Shown: positions 39,638 to 47,819 of the stretch, one piece after another
Layout of the letters: each line of letters begins with the position of its first letter
How positions within the stretch are numbered: the stretch's first letter is position 1
Notes under the pieces: generated by a model
Told to the model about the DNA's origin: nothing
The model's input: only the letters and a program-made list of their open reading frames with translations
Database searches by the model: none
Translations under genes and position numbers: made by a program
Assembly (NCBI RefSeq): GCF_002028455.1
Contig: NZ_MWUM01000002.1
Location: 1-64,000 of the forward strand
Length of the DNA: 64,000 bases
Origin: Zoogloea sp. LCSB751
GTDB lineage: Bacteria > Pseudomonadota > Gammaproteobacteria > Burkholderiales > Rhodocyclaceae
Direction of reading: 5' to 3'

Positions 39638-39672
39638 GCTGTTGCTCCGGATGATCGTTATGGCAGAGGATC

Positions 39673-39688
39673 AGCAATCTTCGTTCCA
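39673..39688 (-). promoter_or_regulatory. Possible sigma-54 promoter of the amine oxidase gene
   Basis: The minus strand reads TGGAACGAAGATTGCT: a -24 element with one mismatch (TGGAAC) and a perfect TTGCT -12 element with correct spacing. The start would lie about 25 bases before the ATG at 39637. Confidence 0.4.
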
Positions 39689-39851
39689 TGTCATGGGGGG
39701 AACTGTGATTCATTGTTAAGTACATGAATCTAAAAATATTGTTTCCAGAGCACGGTGCGCAATAACCCTGTTTGTTTGTCGGGTTTGCGCCTGCTGGAGA
39801 CATTTCTGCACCGTTGTAGGTTGACGTGCTTTTGCGATTGGTGCGCGAATG

Positions 39852-40436
39852 TCATGTTGCGGCGCCAACCTGACGAAAGGTCAGGTTGAGGCGCGGGCTG
39901 ATGACGAGCGGGTCGGCCAGGACCGCGTGCTCCCAGGTCTGCTGAAAGGGCGGGTCCATGACCAGCAGCGTGCCGGCTGGGAGCGGAACGTGCACAGCCT
40001 CGCCACGGGGGCGAGGGCGGACGGAGAAGCTGCGGGTGGCGCCCAGGCTCAGGGAGGCGATGGCTGGCGCGGGGCCCAGGTCGGGTTCGTCGTCGGCATG
40101 CCAGCCCACGGTGTCCCGGCCGTCGCGATAGAGATTGAGCAGGACGGCGTTGAAGCGCAGGCCGGAAAGGTGCTGGACCCGTTCGCGCAAGGCTTGCAGT
40201 GTGGGCGTCCAGGTGTGGGAGTTGTGCAGGTTGTCTGCATAGCGATAGTCGATGCCGGGATCGGCGTGCCAGGCCTGCAGGCGGGGCAGCGCGAAGCGGC
40301 GGCCGGCGGCCAGGTAGTAGCCGTCGTTCCAGGGCGTCTCGGCGAGCAGGCGGTGGAACAGCTGGCCGGCCTCGGCCTCGTCGAAGAGGCGGCCGATCCG
40401 CAGCAGCGGGAGTGCCCGCATCGCGGTGAGCAACAT
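39852..40436 (-). CDS. alkB: AlkB-type 2-oxoglutarate/Fe(II) dioxygenase
   Basis: The 194-residue protein shows the AlkB core. The iron ligands are H and D in GWHADDE and the distal H in WEHAV. The 2-oxoglutarate-binding Arg lies in RLNLTFR, and the substrate region has NAVLLNLYRDGRDTVGWHADDE. It should remove methyl groups from 1-methyladenine or 3-methylcytosine in DNA or RNA. The start at 40436 follows GAGAAG. The long open frame upstream is antisense noise. It begins four bases after the Fe-S protein's stop and is probably co-transcribed. Confidence 0.88.
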   Translation of the reverse strand: MLLTAMRALPLLRIGRLFDEAEAGQLFHRLLAETPWNDGYYLAAGRRFALPRLQAWHADPGIDYRYADNLHNSHTWTPTLQALRERVQHLSGLRFNAVLLNLYRDGRDTVGWHADDEPDLGPAPAIASLSLGATRSFSVRPRPRGEAVHVPLPAGTLLVMDPPFQQTWEHAVLADPLVISPRLNLTFRQVGAAT

Positions 40437-40440
40437 CTTC

Positions 40441-41775
40441 TCAGGCCAGAGCGCGTTCGAGCAGGACAGCCACGTGCTGCGCCTGTCGTTCGGCGCCTTC
40501 GCGGATCTGGTGCCGGCAGGAGAAGCCGTTGGCGAGCACCGTGGCCTCGGGGGCGTTACGCAGCGCAGGCAGGAGGTCGAGTTCCGCCATCTGCAGTGAG
40601 ATGTCCCGGTGCTCGGCATCGAGGCCGAAACTACCGGCCATGCCGCAGCAGCTGGCTTCGATGAATTCGAACTCGAAGTCGGGAATCAGGCGGAGCACTT
40701 TGCGCAGGGACTTCATCGCGCCGACCGCCTTCTGGTGGCAGTGGCCATGTACCAGGGTCTTGCCGTCCGGTAGCGGCTTCAGCGTGAGTTGCAGGTTCTT
40801 GCGGTCGTGCTCGCGGGCGATGAACTCCTCGAACAGGTAGACCTGCTTGGCGAGCTTTTCTGCGTCGGCCCCCAGGCCCAGTTTGAGGTGATCGTCGCGC
40901 AGGGACAGGATGCAGGATGGCTCCAGCCCGACGATGGGAACGCCCGCCTCCAATGCCGGACGCAGGGCGGCGTGCATGCGCCGTGCTTCGGCACGGGCGG
41001 CGTCCACCTGACCGAGGGACAGGTAGGTGCGGCCGCAGCACAGGGGCCGGGTGGGCTCGGTAGCGTCTGAGAGAGGTTCCAGGCTGGTGACACGATAGCC
41101 GGCGGCACTGAGCACCGCATGGGCGGCGTGGGCGATGGCCGGGTCGAAGTGACGGGCAAAGGTGTCCACGAAGAGGATCACTTCCCGTTCGCCTGAGCCG
41201 GCGGTGGCTGGCGGACGGTAGGCCTCCGGGCTGGGTTCCGGCAGCACGCGCTGGGCCGAGATGCCCAGCCAGCGCTCGCCGAGACGCGCCAGAAATGGCA
41301 GACGGTTGCGCAGCCGTACCAGTTGGCGCACCACTCCGCGATGGGCCAGCAGCCGGGGCAGGGCGGCGAATAGCCGGTCCCGGCGCGGGGTGCCGAGGGC
41401 CAGGTTGCGCTGGGCCTGGTATTCGATCTTGATGGCGGCCATGTCTACCTGGTTGGCACATTCGCGCTTGCAGCCCTTGCAGCCGACGCACAGCTCCATC
41501 GCAGCGGCCAGGCGCGGGTCGGCAAAGGGGGCCTCGCCCAGTTCGCCGTTGAGGGCGGCCTTCAGCAGCAGTACGCGTCCGCCGGGGGAATGGCCCGGAT
41601 CGTCGGTGGCGCGGAAGCTGGGGCACATGACGCCCTTGGGTTTGCGCTGGCACAGGCGGTCGCTGATGCAGACGGCGACCGCCTTGGCAAAATCGCCTCC
41701 GTGGGTCGGAATCCCGGCATAGGCATCGCCTTGTCCGGCGGTCTCATAGGATGACCAATCCAGTTGATGTTTCAT
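40441..41775 (-). CDS. Fe-S protein equal to the C-terminal half of YdiJ-type dehydrogenases
   Basis: The 444-residue protein has VMCPSFRATDD and the cluster motif LCVGCKGCKRECANQVDM (residues about 95-112). Two CCG heterodisulfide-reductase-like repeats follow, seen as PLCCGRTYLSLG and ASCCGMAGSFG. These features match the Fe-S half of YdiJ/D-2-hydroxyglutarate dehydrogenase-type FAD/Fe-S proteins (about 1000 residues). The FAD half is absent here: the upstream neighbour is a diguanylate cyclase. It may work with an FAD subunit encoded elsewhere or be a remnant. The ATG at 41775 has GGAGAGAG just upstream, inside a palindrome. A perfect sigma-54 promoter lies 26 bases before the ATG. Confidence 0.8.
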   Translation of the reverse strand: MKHQLDWSSYETAGQGDAYAGIPTHGGDFAKAVAVCISDRLCQRKPKGVMCPSFRATDDPGHSPGGRVLLLKAALNGELGEAPFADPRLAAAMELCVGCKGCKRECANQVDMAAIKIEYQAQRNLALGTPRRDRLFAALPRLLAHRGVVRQLVRLRNRLPFLARLGERWLGISAQRVLPEPSPEAYRPPATAGSGEREVILFVDTFARHFDPAIAHAAHAVLSAAGYRVTSLEPLSDATEPTRPLCCGRTYLSLGQVDAARAEARRMHAALRPALEAGVPIVGLEPSCILSLRDDHLKLGLGADAEKLAKQVYLFEEFIAREHDRKNLQLTLKPLPDGKTLVHGHCHQKAVGAMKSLRKVLRLIPDFEFEFIEASCCGMAGSFGLDAEHRDISLQMAELDLLPALRNAPEATVLANGFSCRHQIREGAERQAQHVAVLLERALA

Positions 41776-41800
41776 TGCTCTCTCCGTACCGGAGAGAGCA
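41776..41800. repeat. Perfect palindrome (11-base arms) at the Fe-S gene start
   Basis: TGCTCTCTCCG and CGGAGAGAGCA are separated by three bases, and the right arm (on the minus strand) contains the ribosome-binding site and ends at the ATG. If transcription starts at the adjacent sigma-54 site (about 41790), only the second arm is in the mRNA, so the palindrome would be a DNA operator. If it starts further upstream, the hairpin would hide the ribosome-binding site. Confidence 0.85.
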
Positions 41801-41816
41801 AGCAAACTGGGTGCCA
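41801..41816 (-). promoter_or_regulatory. Sigma-54 promoter of the Fe-S/alkB operon
   Basis: The minus strand reads TGGCACCCAGTTTGCT, a perfect match to TGGCAC-N5-TTGC[A/T] with ten bases between GG and GC. The predicted start falls at the centre of the palindrome at 41776-41800, leaving a leader of about 15 bases. Confidence 0.75.
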
Positions 41817-41843
41817 AGATGGCTCTTTATTAAAAACAACAGC

Positions 41844-41875
41844 TTGCGACCAAGAAGTGTGTCGTGTTTGCGACA
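41844..41875. promoter_or_regulatory. Repeated TTGCGAC sites and dyad, possible enhancer of the sigma-54 promoter
   Basis: TTGCGAC occurs at 41844-41850 and again at 41868-41874, 24 bases apart, and the second is part of the dyad TGTCG-N6-CGACA (41860-41875). The sites lie about 55-85 bases upstream of the predicted sigma-54 start. An AT-rich stretch lies between. They differ from the half-sites of the six-gene operon, so a different activator is implied. Confidence 0.4.
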
Positions 41876-41905
41876 GCGGGATGAGAAGATCCGGGCGGGT
41901 GGCCC

Positions 41906-43066
41906 TCAGGCGCTGTGCCAGCGGTTGCCCCCTGCGCCCTTGGCCGTGTACATGGCCTGGTCGGCAAGAGCCAGCAGATGGTTGAGATCGTAACCATTGT
42001 CGGGGTAGCAGGCCACGCCGATGCTGATGCCGAGCCGGCAGCCGGGGAAGTCGCCGCCGGGCAGTGCCACCACGGTGGCGATGATGCGCTCGCAGAACAG
42101 TGCGATATCCCTGTCCCCATGCAGCGTGGGGCACAACATGACGAATTCATCGCCGCCGACGCGCGCCACGATGTCGGTGGCACGGGCCGTGGTTTCGAAA
42201 CTGTCGGCCAGGCTGATCAGGATCTGGTCGCCAGCGAGATGGCCGAAGCTGTCATTGATCGGCTTGAAGCCGTCCAGGTCGAGCATCAGCAGCGTTCCGG
42301 GCTGGGCATCGATGTTGGCGCGGGACAGGATCCCTTCCGCGGCTTCGACAAAGGCCTTGCGGTTGGCGATGCCGGTCAACGGATCGTGGCGTGCCATCTC
42401 CCGCCAGCGGCGGCTGTCGGCTTCCACGCTGCGGTATTTACCGAGCATGCCGAAGACGATCAGCAGGAAATTGGCGAGGGCGAGTACGAAGGCTCCGGTC
42501 TGAATGGCGCGCAATTGCTGGGTTCGATGTACCGACTCCTGTTCGAGCACGGAGGTGAGGGTGTTCATCAGGTCCAGGATCTCACGGTTGTGGCGCACCA
42601 TGTAGTCGGCGGCGAAGGCGATTTCACCCGCGTCGGGTATCTGCGGCCGGGCAGGGGAGGCGATGCGCTCCAGTGGGGCAATGAGCCGGCGGGCGGCGCC
42701 CACTACGCGGGCGCCCTCGCCATCAACCCGCTCCAGCTGCAGGGGTGTGCCATCGCCACCCTGGGTCTCTCCGCCATCCGCAAAGGCACCCAGTGTGCGG
42801 CGGAACAGTCCGAAGGCTTCGCTGAACTCCTGGCGTGCGGCATCCGGGTTGCCCTTGCCGGTGGTGGCCAGCAACAAGGCCTTGGTGGTCTGCTGCGAAA
42901 GCATCCGCTGGCGGCCGGCCAGGTTGATGGCCACTGCATCGCGGGCAACCTGGTCGGCAATCCACAGGTTGATCAGCAGCACTGTCAGATCGAGGGCGAC
43001 GAACATGACGATGGCCACCATCAGGCGGCGAGGCGATCCCAGCAGGGCACTTACCGGAATGGGCAT
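41906..43066 (-). CDS. Diguanylate cyclase with PilJ-type sensor
   Basis: The 386-residue protein has two membrane helices (about 16-35 and 190-210) enclosing a PilJ/type-IV-pili MCP-like sensor (INLAGRQRMLSQQTTKALLLA). A GGDEF domain with RVGGDEFVML follows (residues about 220-386). The RxxD inhibitory site lies five residues before GGDEF (RATD), so product inhibition by c-di-GMP is expected. It makes cyclic di-GMP in response to a periplasmic signal. The ATG at 43066 is chosen; an in-frame TTG upstream has no ribosome-binding site. A sigma-70-type promoter lies just upstream. Confidence 0.9.
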   Translation of the reverse strand: MPIPVSALLGSPRRLMVAIVMFVALDLTVLLINLWIADQVARDAVAINLAGRQRMLSQQTTKALLLATTGKGNPDAARQEFSEAFGLFRRTLGAFADGGETQGGDGTPLQLERVDGEGARVVGAARRLIAPLERIASPARPQIPDAGEIAFAADYMVRHNREILDLMNTLTSVLEQESVHRTQQLRAIQTGAFVLALANFLLIVFGMLGKYRSVEADSRRWREMARHDPLTGIANRKAFVEAAEGILSRANIDAQPGTLLMLDLDGFKPINDSFGHLAGDQILISLADSFETTARATDIVARVGGDEFVMLCPTLHGDRDIALFCERIIATVVALPGGDFPGCRLGISIGVACYPDNGYDLNHLLALADQAMYTAKGAGGNRWHSA

Positions 43067-43125
43067 GAATCGCGTCTTTCGTCTATTCGGGGAGGCCGGT
43101 GCCAATGCAAATGGGTGTTGGATGA

Positions 43126-43153
43126 ATTATCGTCAATGAATGCCCAATTTGAA
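43126..43153 (-). promoter_or_regulatory. Sigma-70-like promoter of the diguanylate cyclase gene
   Basis: On the minus strand TTCAAA (43148-43153) and GATAAT (43126-43131) match the consensus at 4/6 and 5/6 with a 16-base spacer. The leader would be about 53 bases. Confidence 0.4.
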
Positions 43154-43193
43154 GCGTGCCGTTGAGGGCCGGTAAACATTTGCAGCAGAAAAT

Positions 43194-43219
43194 GAAAATG
43201 CGGCCCGGGTGGGCCGCAT
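43194..43219 (-). terminator. Intrinsic terminator after pgk
   Basis: On the minus strand ATGCGGCCC and GGGCCGCAT pair with a four-base loop, followed by TTTTCATTTTC. It lies 25 bases beyond the pgk stop. Confidence 0.85.
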
Positions 43220-43243
43220 CCAGGTCCGCCGGGGAATGCTCGC

Positions 43244-44428
43244 TCAGTCGTTGAAGCGGGCTTCCAGCGCTGCGATGGCCGGCAGGGTCCTGCCTTCGAG
43301 GAACTCGAGGAAGGCGCCACCGCCGGTGGAGATGTAGCCCACGTCGTCGGCGATGTGGAACTTGGCGATGGCTGCCAGGGTGTCGCCGCCGCCGGCGATG
43401 GAGAAGGCTTCGGAGTGGGCGATGGCCGAGGCCAGCATCTTGGTGCCGCCGGCGAACTGGGGTAGTTCGAAGACGCCGACCGGTCCGTTCCAGACGACGG
43501 TGCCCGCATTGGCGATGATCTGGGACAGCTTGGCGGCGGCCTTCGGGCCAACGTCGAGAATACGGTCGTGGGGACCGACGTCATCGACGGAGACCTTGTT
43601 GGCACGGGCCATGGCGGACACTTCGTCGGCGACGACGACGTCTTCCGGTAGCGGCACTTCGGCGCCGCGGGCCTTCATGATGTCCATGATGGCCTGGGCT
43701 TCCTTGACCAGCTCGGGCTCGGCCAGGGATTCACCGATGCGCTTGCCGGAAGCCAGCAGGAAGGTGTTGGCGATGCCACCACCGACGATCAACTGGTCCA
43801 CCTTGTCGGCCAGGGATTTGAGGATGGTCAGCTTGGAGGACACCTTGGAGCCACCGACGATGGCCACCAGCGGGCGGGCCGGGGCGTGCAGGGCCTTGCC
43901 GAGGGCGTCGATCTCGGCGCCCATCAGGATGCCGGCGCAGGCCACGGGGGCGAACTTGGCGATGCCGTGGGTGGTGGCTTCGGCGCGGTGGGCGGTGCCG
44001 AAGGCGTCGTTCACATAGACGTCGCACAGGGCAGCCATCTTTTGCGCGAGCTCTTCGTTGTCCTTCTTCTCGCCCTTGTTGCAGCGGCAGTTCTCGAGCA
44101 GCACGACCTCGCCGGCGGCGATGTCGAAACCACCGTCCACCCAGTTCTGGATCAGGCGCACCGGCTTGCCGAGCAGCTGGCCGAGGCGCACGGCGACGGG
44201 GGCGAGGGTGTCGTCGGCCTTCAGTTCGCCCTCGGTCGGACGACCCAGGTGGGAGGTGACCATCACTGCCGCACCGCCGTCGAGGGCGTACTTGATGGAC
44301 GGGATCGAGGCGCGGATGCGGGTGTCCTCGGTGATGTTGCCGGCGTCGTCCTGGGGTACGTTGAGGTCGGCGCGGATGAAGACCTTCTTGCCCTTGACGT
44401 CGAGATCGGTGAGTTTCTTGACTTGCAT
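43244..44428 (-). CDS. pgk: Phosphoglycerate kinase
   Basis: The 394-residue enzyme has standard PGK length and motifs: [50 protein letters not shown] and the nucleotide-binding [13 protein letters not shown] near the C-terminus. It interconverts 1,3-bisphosphoglycerate and 3-phosphoglycerate in glycolysis, gluconeogenesis and the Calvin cycle. It lies downstream of gap, separated by a strong terminator (44457-44482), so some transcripts stop before it. A second terminator follows. Confidence 0.97.
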   Translation of the reverse strand: MQVKKLTDLDVKGKKVFIRADLNVPQDDAGNITEDTRIRASIPSIKYALDGGAAVMVTSHLGRPTEGELKADDTLAPVAVRLGQLLGKPVRLIQNWVDGGFDIAAGEVVLLENCRCNKGEKKDNEELAQKMAALCDVYVNDAFGTAHRAEATTHGIAKFAPVACAGILMGAEIDALGKALHAPARPLVAIVGGSKVSSKLTILKSLADKVDQLIVGGGIANTFLLASGKRIGESLAEPELVKEAQAIMDIMKARGAEVPLPEDVVVADEVSAMARANKVSVDDVGPHDRILDVGPKAAAKLSQIIANAGTVVWNGPVGVFELPQFAGGTKMLASAIAHSEAFSIAGGGDTLAAIAKFHIADDVGYISTGGGAFLEFLEGRTLPAIAALEARFND

Positions 44429-44456
44429 GATGATGTTCTACGTGTCGTCGGATGTG

Positions 44457-44482
44457 AAAACGCCCCGCACAGGGCGGGGCGT
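44457..44482 (-). terminator. Intrinsic terminator between gap and pgk
   Basis: On the minus strand ACGCCCCGC and GCGGGGCGT pair around a five-base loop and are followed by TTTTC. It should reduce pgk transcription from the gap promoter, or mark the end of a gap transcript. Confidence 0.85.
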
Positions 44483-44495
44483 CGATACGGCGGAA

Positions 44496-45524
44496 TTACT
44501 TGGCGTTGACGAAGGCACGGGCCGCGTCGAGCATGCGGCAGGAGTAGCCCCACTCGTTGTCATACCAAGCCAGCACCTTGACCAGGGTCGAACCGTCTTC
44601 ACCCTTGATGACGCGGGTCTGGGTGGCGTCGAAGGTGGAAGACACGGTGGTGTGGTTGAAGTCGGAGGACACCAGCGGCTCGGTGTTGACGGCCAGGATG
44701 CCCTTCAGCGGGCCGTTGGCCGCAGCGGTCAGCAGCTCGTTGATTTCTTCCTTGGTGGTGGCGCGCTCGGCGGTGAAGGTGAGGTCAACCAGGGACACGT
44801 TGATGGTCGGGACGCGCAGCGCGAAGCCGTCGACCTTGCCCACCAGTTGGGGCAGCACCAGGCCGACGGCCTTGGCAGCACCGGTTTTGGTGGGGATGAT
44901 GTTGGCGGCAGCGGCACGGGCGCGGCGCAGGTCCTTGTGGCGGACGTCCACGGTCACCTGGTCGTTGGTGTAGGCGTGGATGGTGGTCATCAGGCCCTGC
45001 TTGATGCCGACGCTGTCGGCCAGGATCTTGGCGACCGGGGCCAGGCAGTTGGTGGTGCAGGAGGCGTTGGAGACGACGGTCATGTCGCCCTTCAGGGCCT
45101 CTTCGTTCACACCCATGACGATGGTGGTGTCCACATCGTCACCGCCGGGGGCGGAGATCAGCACGCGCTTGGCGCCCTGCTCGAGGAGCGCGCCGGCCTT
45201 GGCCTTGGTGGTGTAGGCGCCGGTACACTCCAGCAGCACGTCCACGCCGTGGGCGCCCCAGTTCACGCCCTTCGGATCCTTGGTGGAGTAGAACGGGATC
45301 TTCTTGCCGTCGATGATGATGACGTTGTCGCCTTCGGTTTCCACGGAGGTGGCGAAGCGGCCATGGGTGGTGTCGTACTTGAGCAGGTGGGCATTGGTGG
45401 CCAGATCGCCGGAGGCGTTGATGGCGACCACGTCAAACTCGTTTTGCAGACCCTGCTCGTAAATGGCGCGCAGCGTGCAGCGACCGATACGACCGAAACC
45501 ATTGATGGCAACTTTGATGCTCAT
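44496..45524 (-). CDS. gap: Glyceraldehyde-3-phosphate dehydrogenase, type I
   Basis: The 342-residue enzyme has the NAD(P) fold [18 protein letters not shown] and the catalytic Cys156 in [13 protein letters not shown]. The SloS-loop region [20 protein letters not shown] and the family end [18 protein letters not shown] are also present. The position that is Asp in NAD-specific enzymes (after the second strand, usually INDL) is Ala37 here (INASGD), which may permit NADP use, as in Calvin-cycle forms. It lies 94 bases after tkt in the same direction, with a hairpin between. Confidence 0.96.
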   Translation of the reverse strand: MSIKVAINGFGRIGRCTLRAIYEQGLQNEFDVVAINASGDLATNAHLLKYDTTHGRFATSVETEGDNVIIIDGKKIPFYSTKDPKGVNWGAHGVDVLLECTGAYTTKAKAGALLEQGAKRVLISAPGGDDVDTTIVMGVNEEALKGDMTVVSNASCTTNCLAPVAKILADSVGIKQGLMTTIHAYTNDQVTVDVRHKDLRRARAAAANIIPTKTGAAKAVGLVLPQLVGKVDGFALRVPTINVSLVDLTFTAERATTKEEINELLTAAANGPLKGILAVNTEPLVSSDFNHTTVSSTFDATQTRVIKGEDGSTLVKVLAWYDNEWGYSCRMLDAARAFVNAK

Positions 45525-45568
45525 CGACTCTTCTCCCTAGTGTAAATGCACGAAACCGAAATTCACTG

Positions 45569-45596
45569 ACCTGCGGTGCCCTGTGGCACCACAGGT
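45569..45596. other. Hairpin in the tkt-gap intergenic region
   Basis: ACCTG-C-GGTGCC pairs with GGCACC-A-CAGGT around a CTGT loop, 11 pairs with one mismatch. No T-run follows on the minus strand, so it is more likely an mRNA-processing or stabilising structure in the gap leader than a terminator of tkt. A run of T follows on the plus strand, but no plus-strand gene ends here. Confidence 0.5.
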
Positions 45597-45618
45597 TTTG
45601 TCTGGGGCGCGCGGCCGG

Positions 45619-47649
45619 TCAGGCGATGACCTTCCTGACCGCAGCAACCACGGCGTCGGCAGTGATGCCGAAGTACTTGAACAGCTCGCCGGCCGGGGCG
45701 GATTCGCCGAAGCGGTCCACGCCGATGACTTCGCCCTCCAGACCGACGTATTTGCGCCAGCCGTCGGTGACACCCGCTTCGACGGCGACCCGCGGCAGGC
45801 CCTTGGGCAGCACGGCAGCACGGTAGGCGGCGTCCTGGCGGTCGAAGACATTGGTGCTGGGCATGGAAACCACCCGAACGGCGACGCCTTCTTCGGCGAG
45901 CTGCTTCTGGGCGGCCAGGGCCAGCGCCACTTCCGAACCGGTCGCTATGATAACGGCTTGCGCACTGTTTGCCTGTGAACCAGTGCCCGAATCGGACAAG
46001 ACGTAGCCGCCACGGCGGATGTTGGCTACCTGTTCGGCATTGCGCGGCTGGAAGGGCAGGTTCTGGCGTGAGAAGGCGAGGGCGCTCGGGCCGTCGGCGC
46101 GTTCGATCGCCGATGCCCAGGCCACCGCCGACTCGGTGGTGTCACAGGGGCGCCACACGTCCATGTTGGGAATCAGGCGCAGGGTGGCGGTCTGCTCGAC
46201 CGGCTGGTGGGTCGGGCCGTCTTCGCCAAGGCCGATGGAGTCGTGGGTGAACACGAAGATCTGGCGCACCTTCATCAGCGCCGCCATGCGCAGGGCGTTG
46301 CGGGCGTATTCACTGAACATCAGGAAGGTGGCGGTGTAGGGCACCAGGCCGCCGTGCAGGGCGATGCCGTTGGCGATGGCGGCCATGCCGAATTCGCGCA
46401 CGCCGTAGTACACGTAGTTGCCGCCGCTGGTCTTGCTGACGCCCTTGGCGCCGGACCACAGGGTCAGGTTGGAGCCGGCCAGGTCGGCGGAGCCGCCGAG
46501 GAGTTCGGGCAGCTTGGGCGCGAAGGCTTCGATGCTGTTCTGGCTGGCCTTGCGGGTGGCGATGGTTTCGCCCTTGTCGGCGATCTTGGCCAGCACCGCG
46601 TCCACGTGGGCCGCCCAGTCGGCAGGCAGCTCGCCGGCCATGCGGCGGGTGAACTCGGAAGCGAGTTCGGGGAAGGCGTCGGCATAGGCGGCGAAGCGGG
46701 TGTTCCACTCGCCTTCCAGCGCGGCGCCCTTTTCCTTGGCGTCCCAGGCGGCGTAGACGTCGGCGGGCACTTCGAAGGGCGGGTGGTTCCAGCCGATGTA
46801 GGCGCGGGCGGCCTCGATCTCGGCGGCGCCCAGCGGGGCGCCGTGCACGTCGTGGCTGTCCTGCTTGTTGGGAGCGCCGGCGCCGATGATGGTCTTGCAG
46901 CAGATCAGGCTGGGGCGGCCGGTTTCGGCCTGGGCGGCCTTGAGGGCGGCCTCGATTTCGACCGGGTCGTGGCCCTGCACGTCGCGCACCACGTGCCAGC
47001 CGTAGGCTTCGAAGCGCTTCGGCGTGTCGTCGGTGAACCAGCCTTCGACGTGGCCGTCGATGGAGATGTTGTTGTCGTCGTAGAAGGCGATCAGTTTGCC
47101 GAGGCCCCAGGTGCCGGCCAGCGAACAGGCCTCGTGGGAGATGCCTTCCATCAGGCAGCCGTCGCCGAGGAATACGTAGGTGTGGTGATCGACGATCTCG
47201 TGGCCGGGACGGTTGAAGTCGGCGGCGAGGATCTTTTCGGCCAGCGCCATGCCGACTGCGTTGGTGATGCCCTGGCCAAGGGGGCCGGTGGTGGTTTCGA
47301 CGCCGGGGGTGTAGCCGACTTCCGGGTGGCCCGGGGTGCGGCTGTGCAGCTGGCGAAAGTTCTTGAGGTCGTCGATGGACAGGTCGTAGCCGGTCAGGTG
47401 CAGCAGGGCGTAGATCAGCATCGAGCCGTGGCCGTTGGACTGCACGAAGCGGTCGCGATCGGCCCACTTCGGGTTCGCCGGGTTGTGGCGCAGGTGGCGA
47501 CGCCACAGCACCTCGGCGATTTCGGCCATGCCCATCGGGGCGCCCGGGTGGCCGGAATTGGCCTTCTGGACGGCGTCCATGGCCAGCGCGCGGATGGCGC
47601 CAGTCAGGGGGTTGAAGACGGGCAGCTTGACATTACGCGTAGAAGACAT
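45619..47649 (-). CDS. tkt: Transketolase
   Basis: The 676-residue enzyme has transketolase features: [18 protein letters not shown], the thiamine-diphosphate motif [19 protein letters not shown] with [27 protein letters not shown] and a C-terminal [15 protein letters not shown]. It exchanges two-carbon units between sugar phosphates in the pentose phosphate and Calvin pathways. Order tkt-gap-pgk on one strand suggests one regulon. A -10-like GATAAT at 47692-47697 lies before the ATG. Confidence 0.97.
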   Translation of the reverse strand: MSSTRNVKLPVFNPLTGAIRALAMDAVQKANSGHPGAPMGMAEIAEVLWRRHLRHNPANPKWADRDRFVQSNGHGSMLIYALLHLTGYDLSIDDLKNFRQLHSRTPGHPEVGYTPGVETTTGPLGQGITNAVGMALAEKILAADFNRPGHEIVDHHTYVFLGDGCLMEGISHEACSLAGTWGLGKLIAFYDDNNISIDGHVEGWFTDDTPKRFEAYGWHVVRDVQGHDPVEIEAALKAAQAETGRPSLICCKTIIGAGAPNKQDSHDVHGAPLGAAEIEAARAYIGWNHPPFEVPADVYAAWDAKEKGAALEGEWNTRFAAYADAFPELASEFTRRMAGELPADWAAHVDAVLAKIADKGETIATRKASQNSIEAFAPKLPELLGGSADLAGSNLTLWSGAKGVSKTSGGNYVYYGVREFGMAAIANGIALHGGLVPYTATFLMFSEYARNALRMAALMKVRQIFVFTHDSIGLGEDGPTHQPVEQTATLRLIPNMDVWRPCDTTESAVAWASAIERADGPSALAFSRQNLPFQPRNAEQVANIRRGGYVLSDSGTGSQANSAQAVIIATGSEVALALAAQKQLAEEGVAVRVVSMPSTNVFDRQDAAYRAAVLPKGLPRVAVEAGVTDGWRKYVGLEGEVIGVDRFGESAPAGELFKYFGITADAVVAAVRKVIA

Positions 47650-47819
47650 CGAAAGAACCTTCGGCCGGGGGTGCGGCGCGCAAAGACCGTAATTATCCTT
47701 GATTTTCTGGCACTTGGGTAGCCTTGCCCGGATTGGGGGAGCGCATGGGCCGGAAGGCTTGGCCGCGCAAAATCTGCGGCATAATCCGGGCTCAACATTT
47801 ACTTACATTCGTCCCGTCG

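Noticed and set aside
46207..47721. 504-residue plus-strand frame across tkt
   Set aside because: Antisense, Gly/Val-rich shadow of transketolase.
47708..47722. TGGCACTTGGGTAGC before the lipoprotein gene as a sigma-54 promoter
   Set aside because: The -12 element is TAGC rather than TTGC and is followed by C; too weak beside the perfect sites elsewhere.
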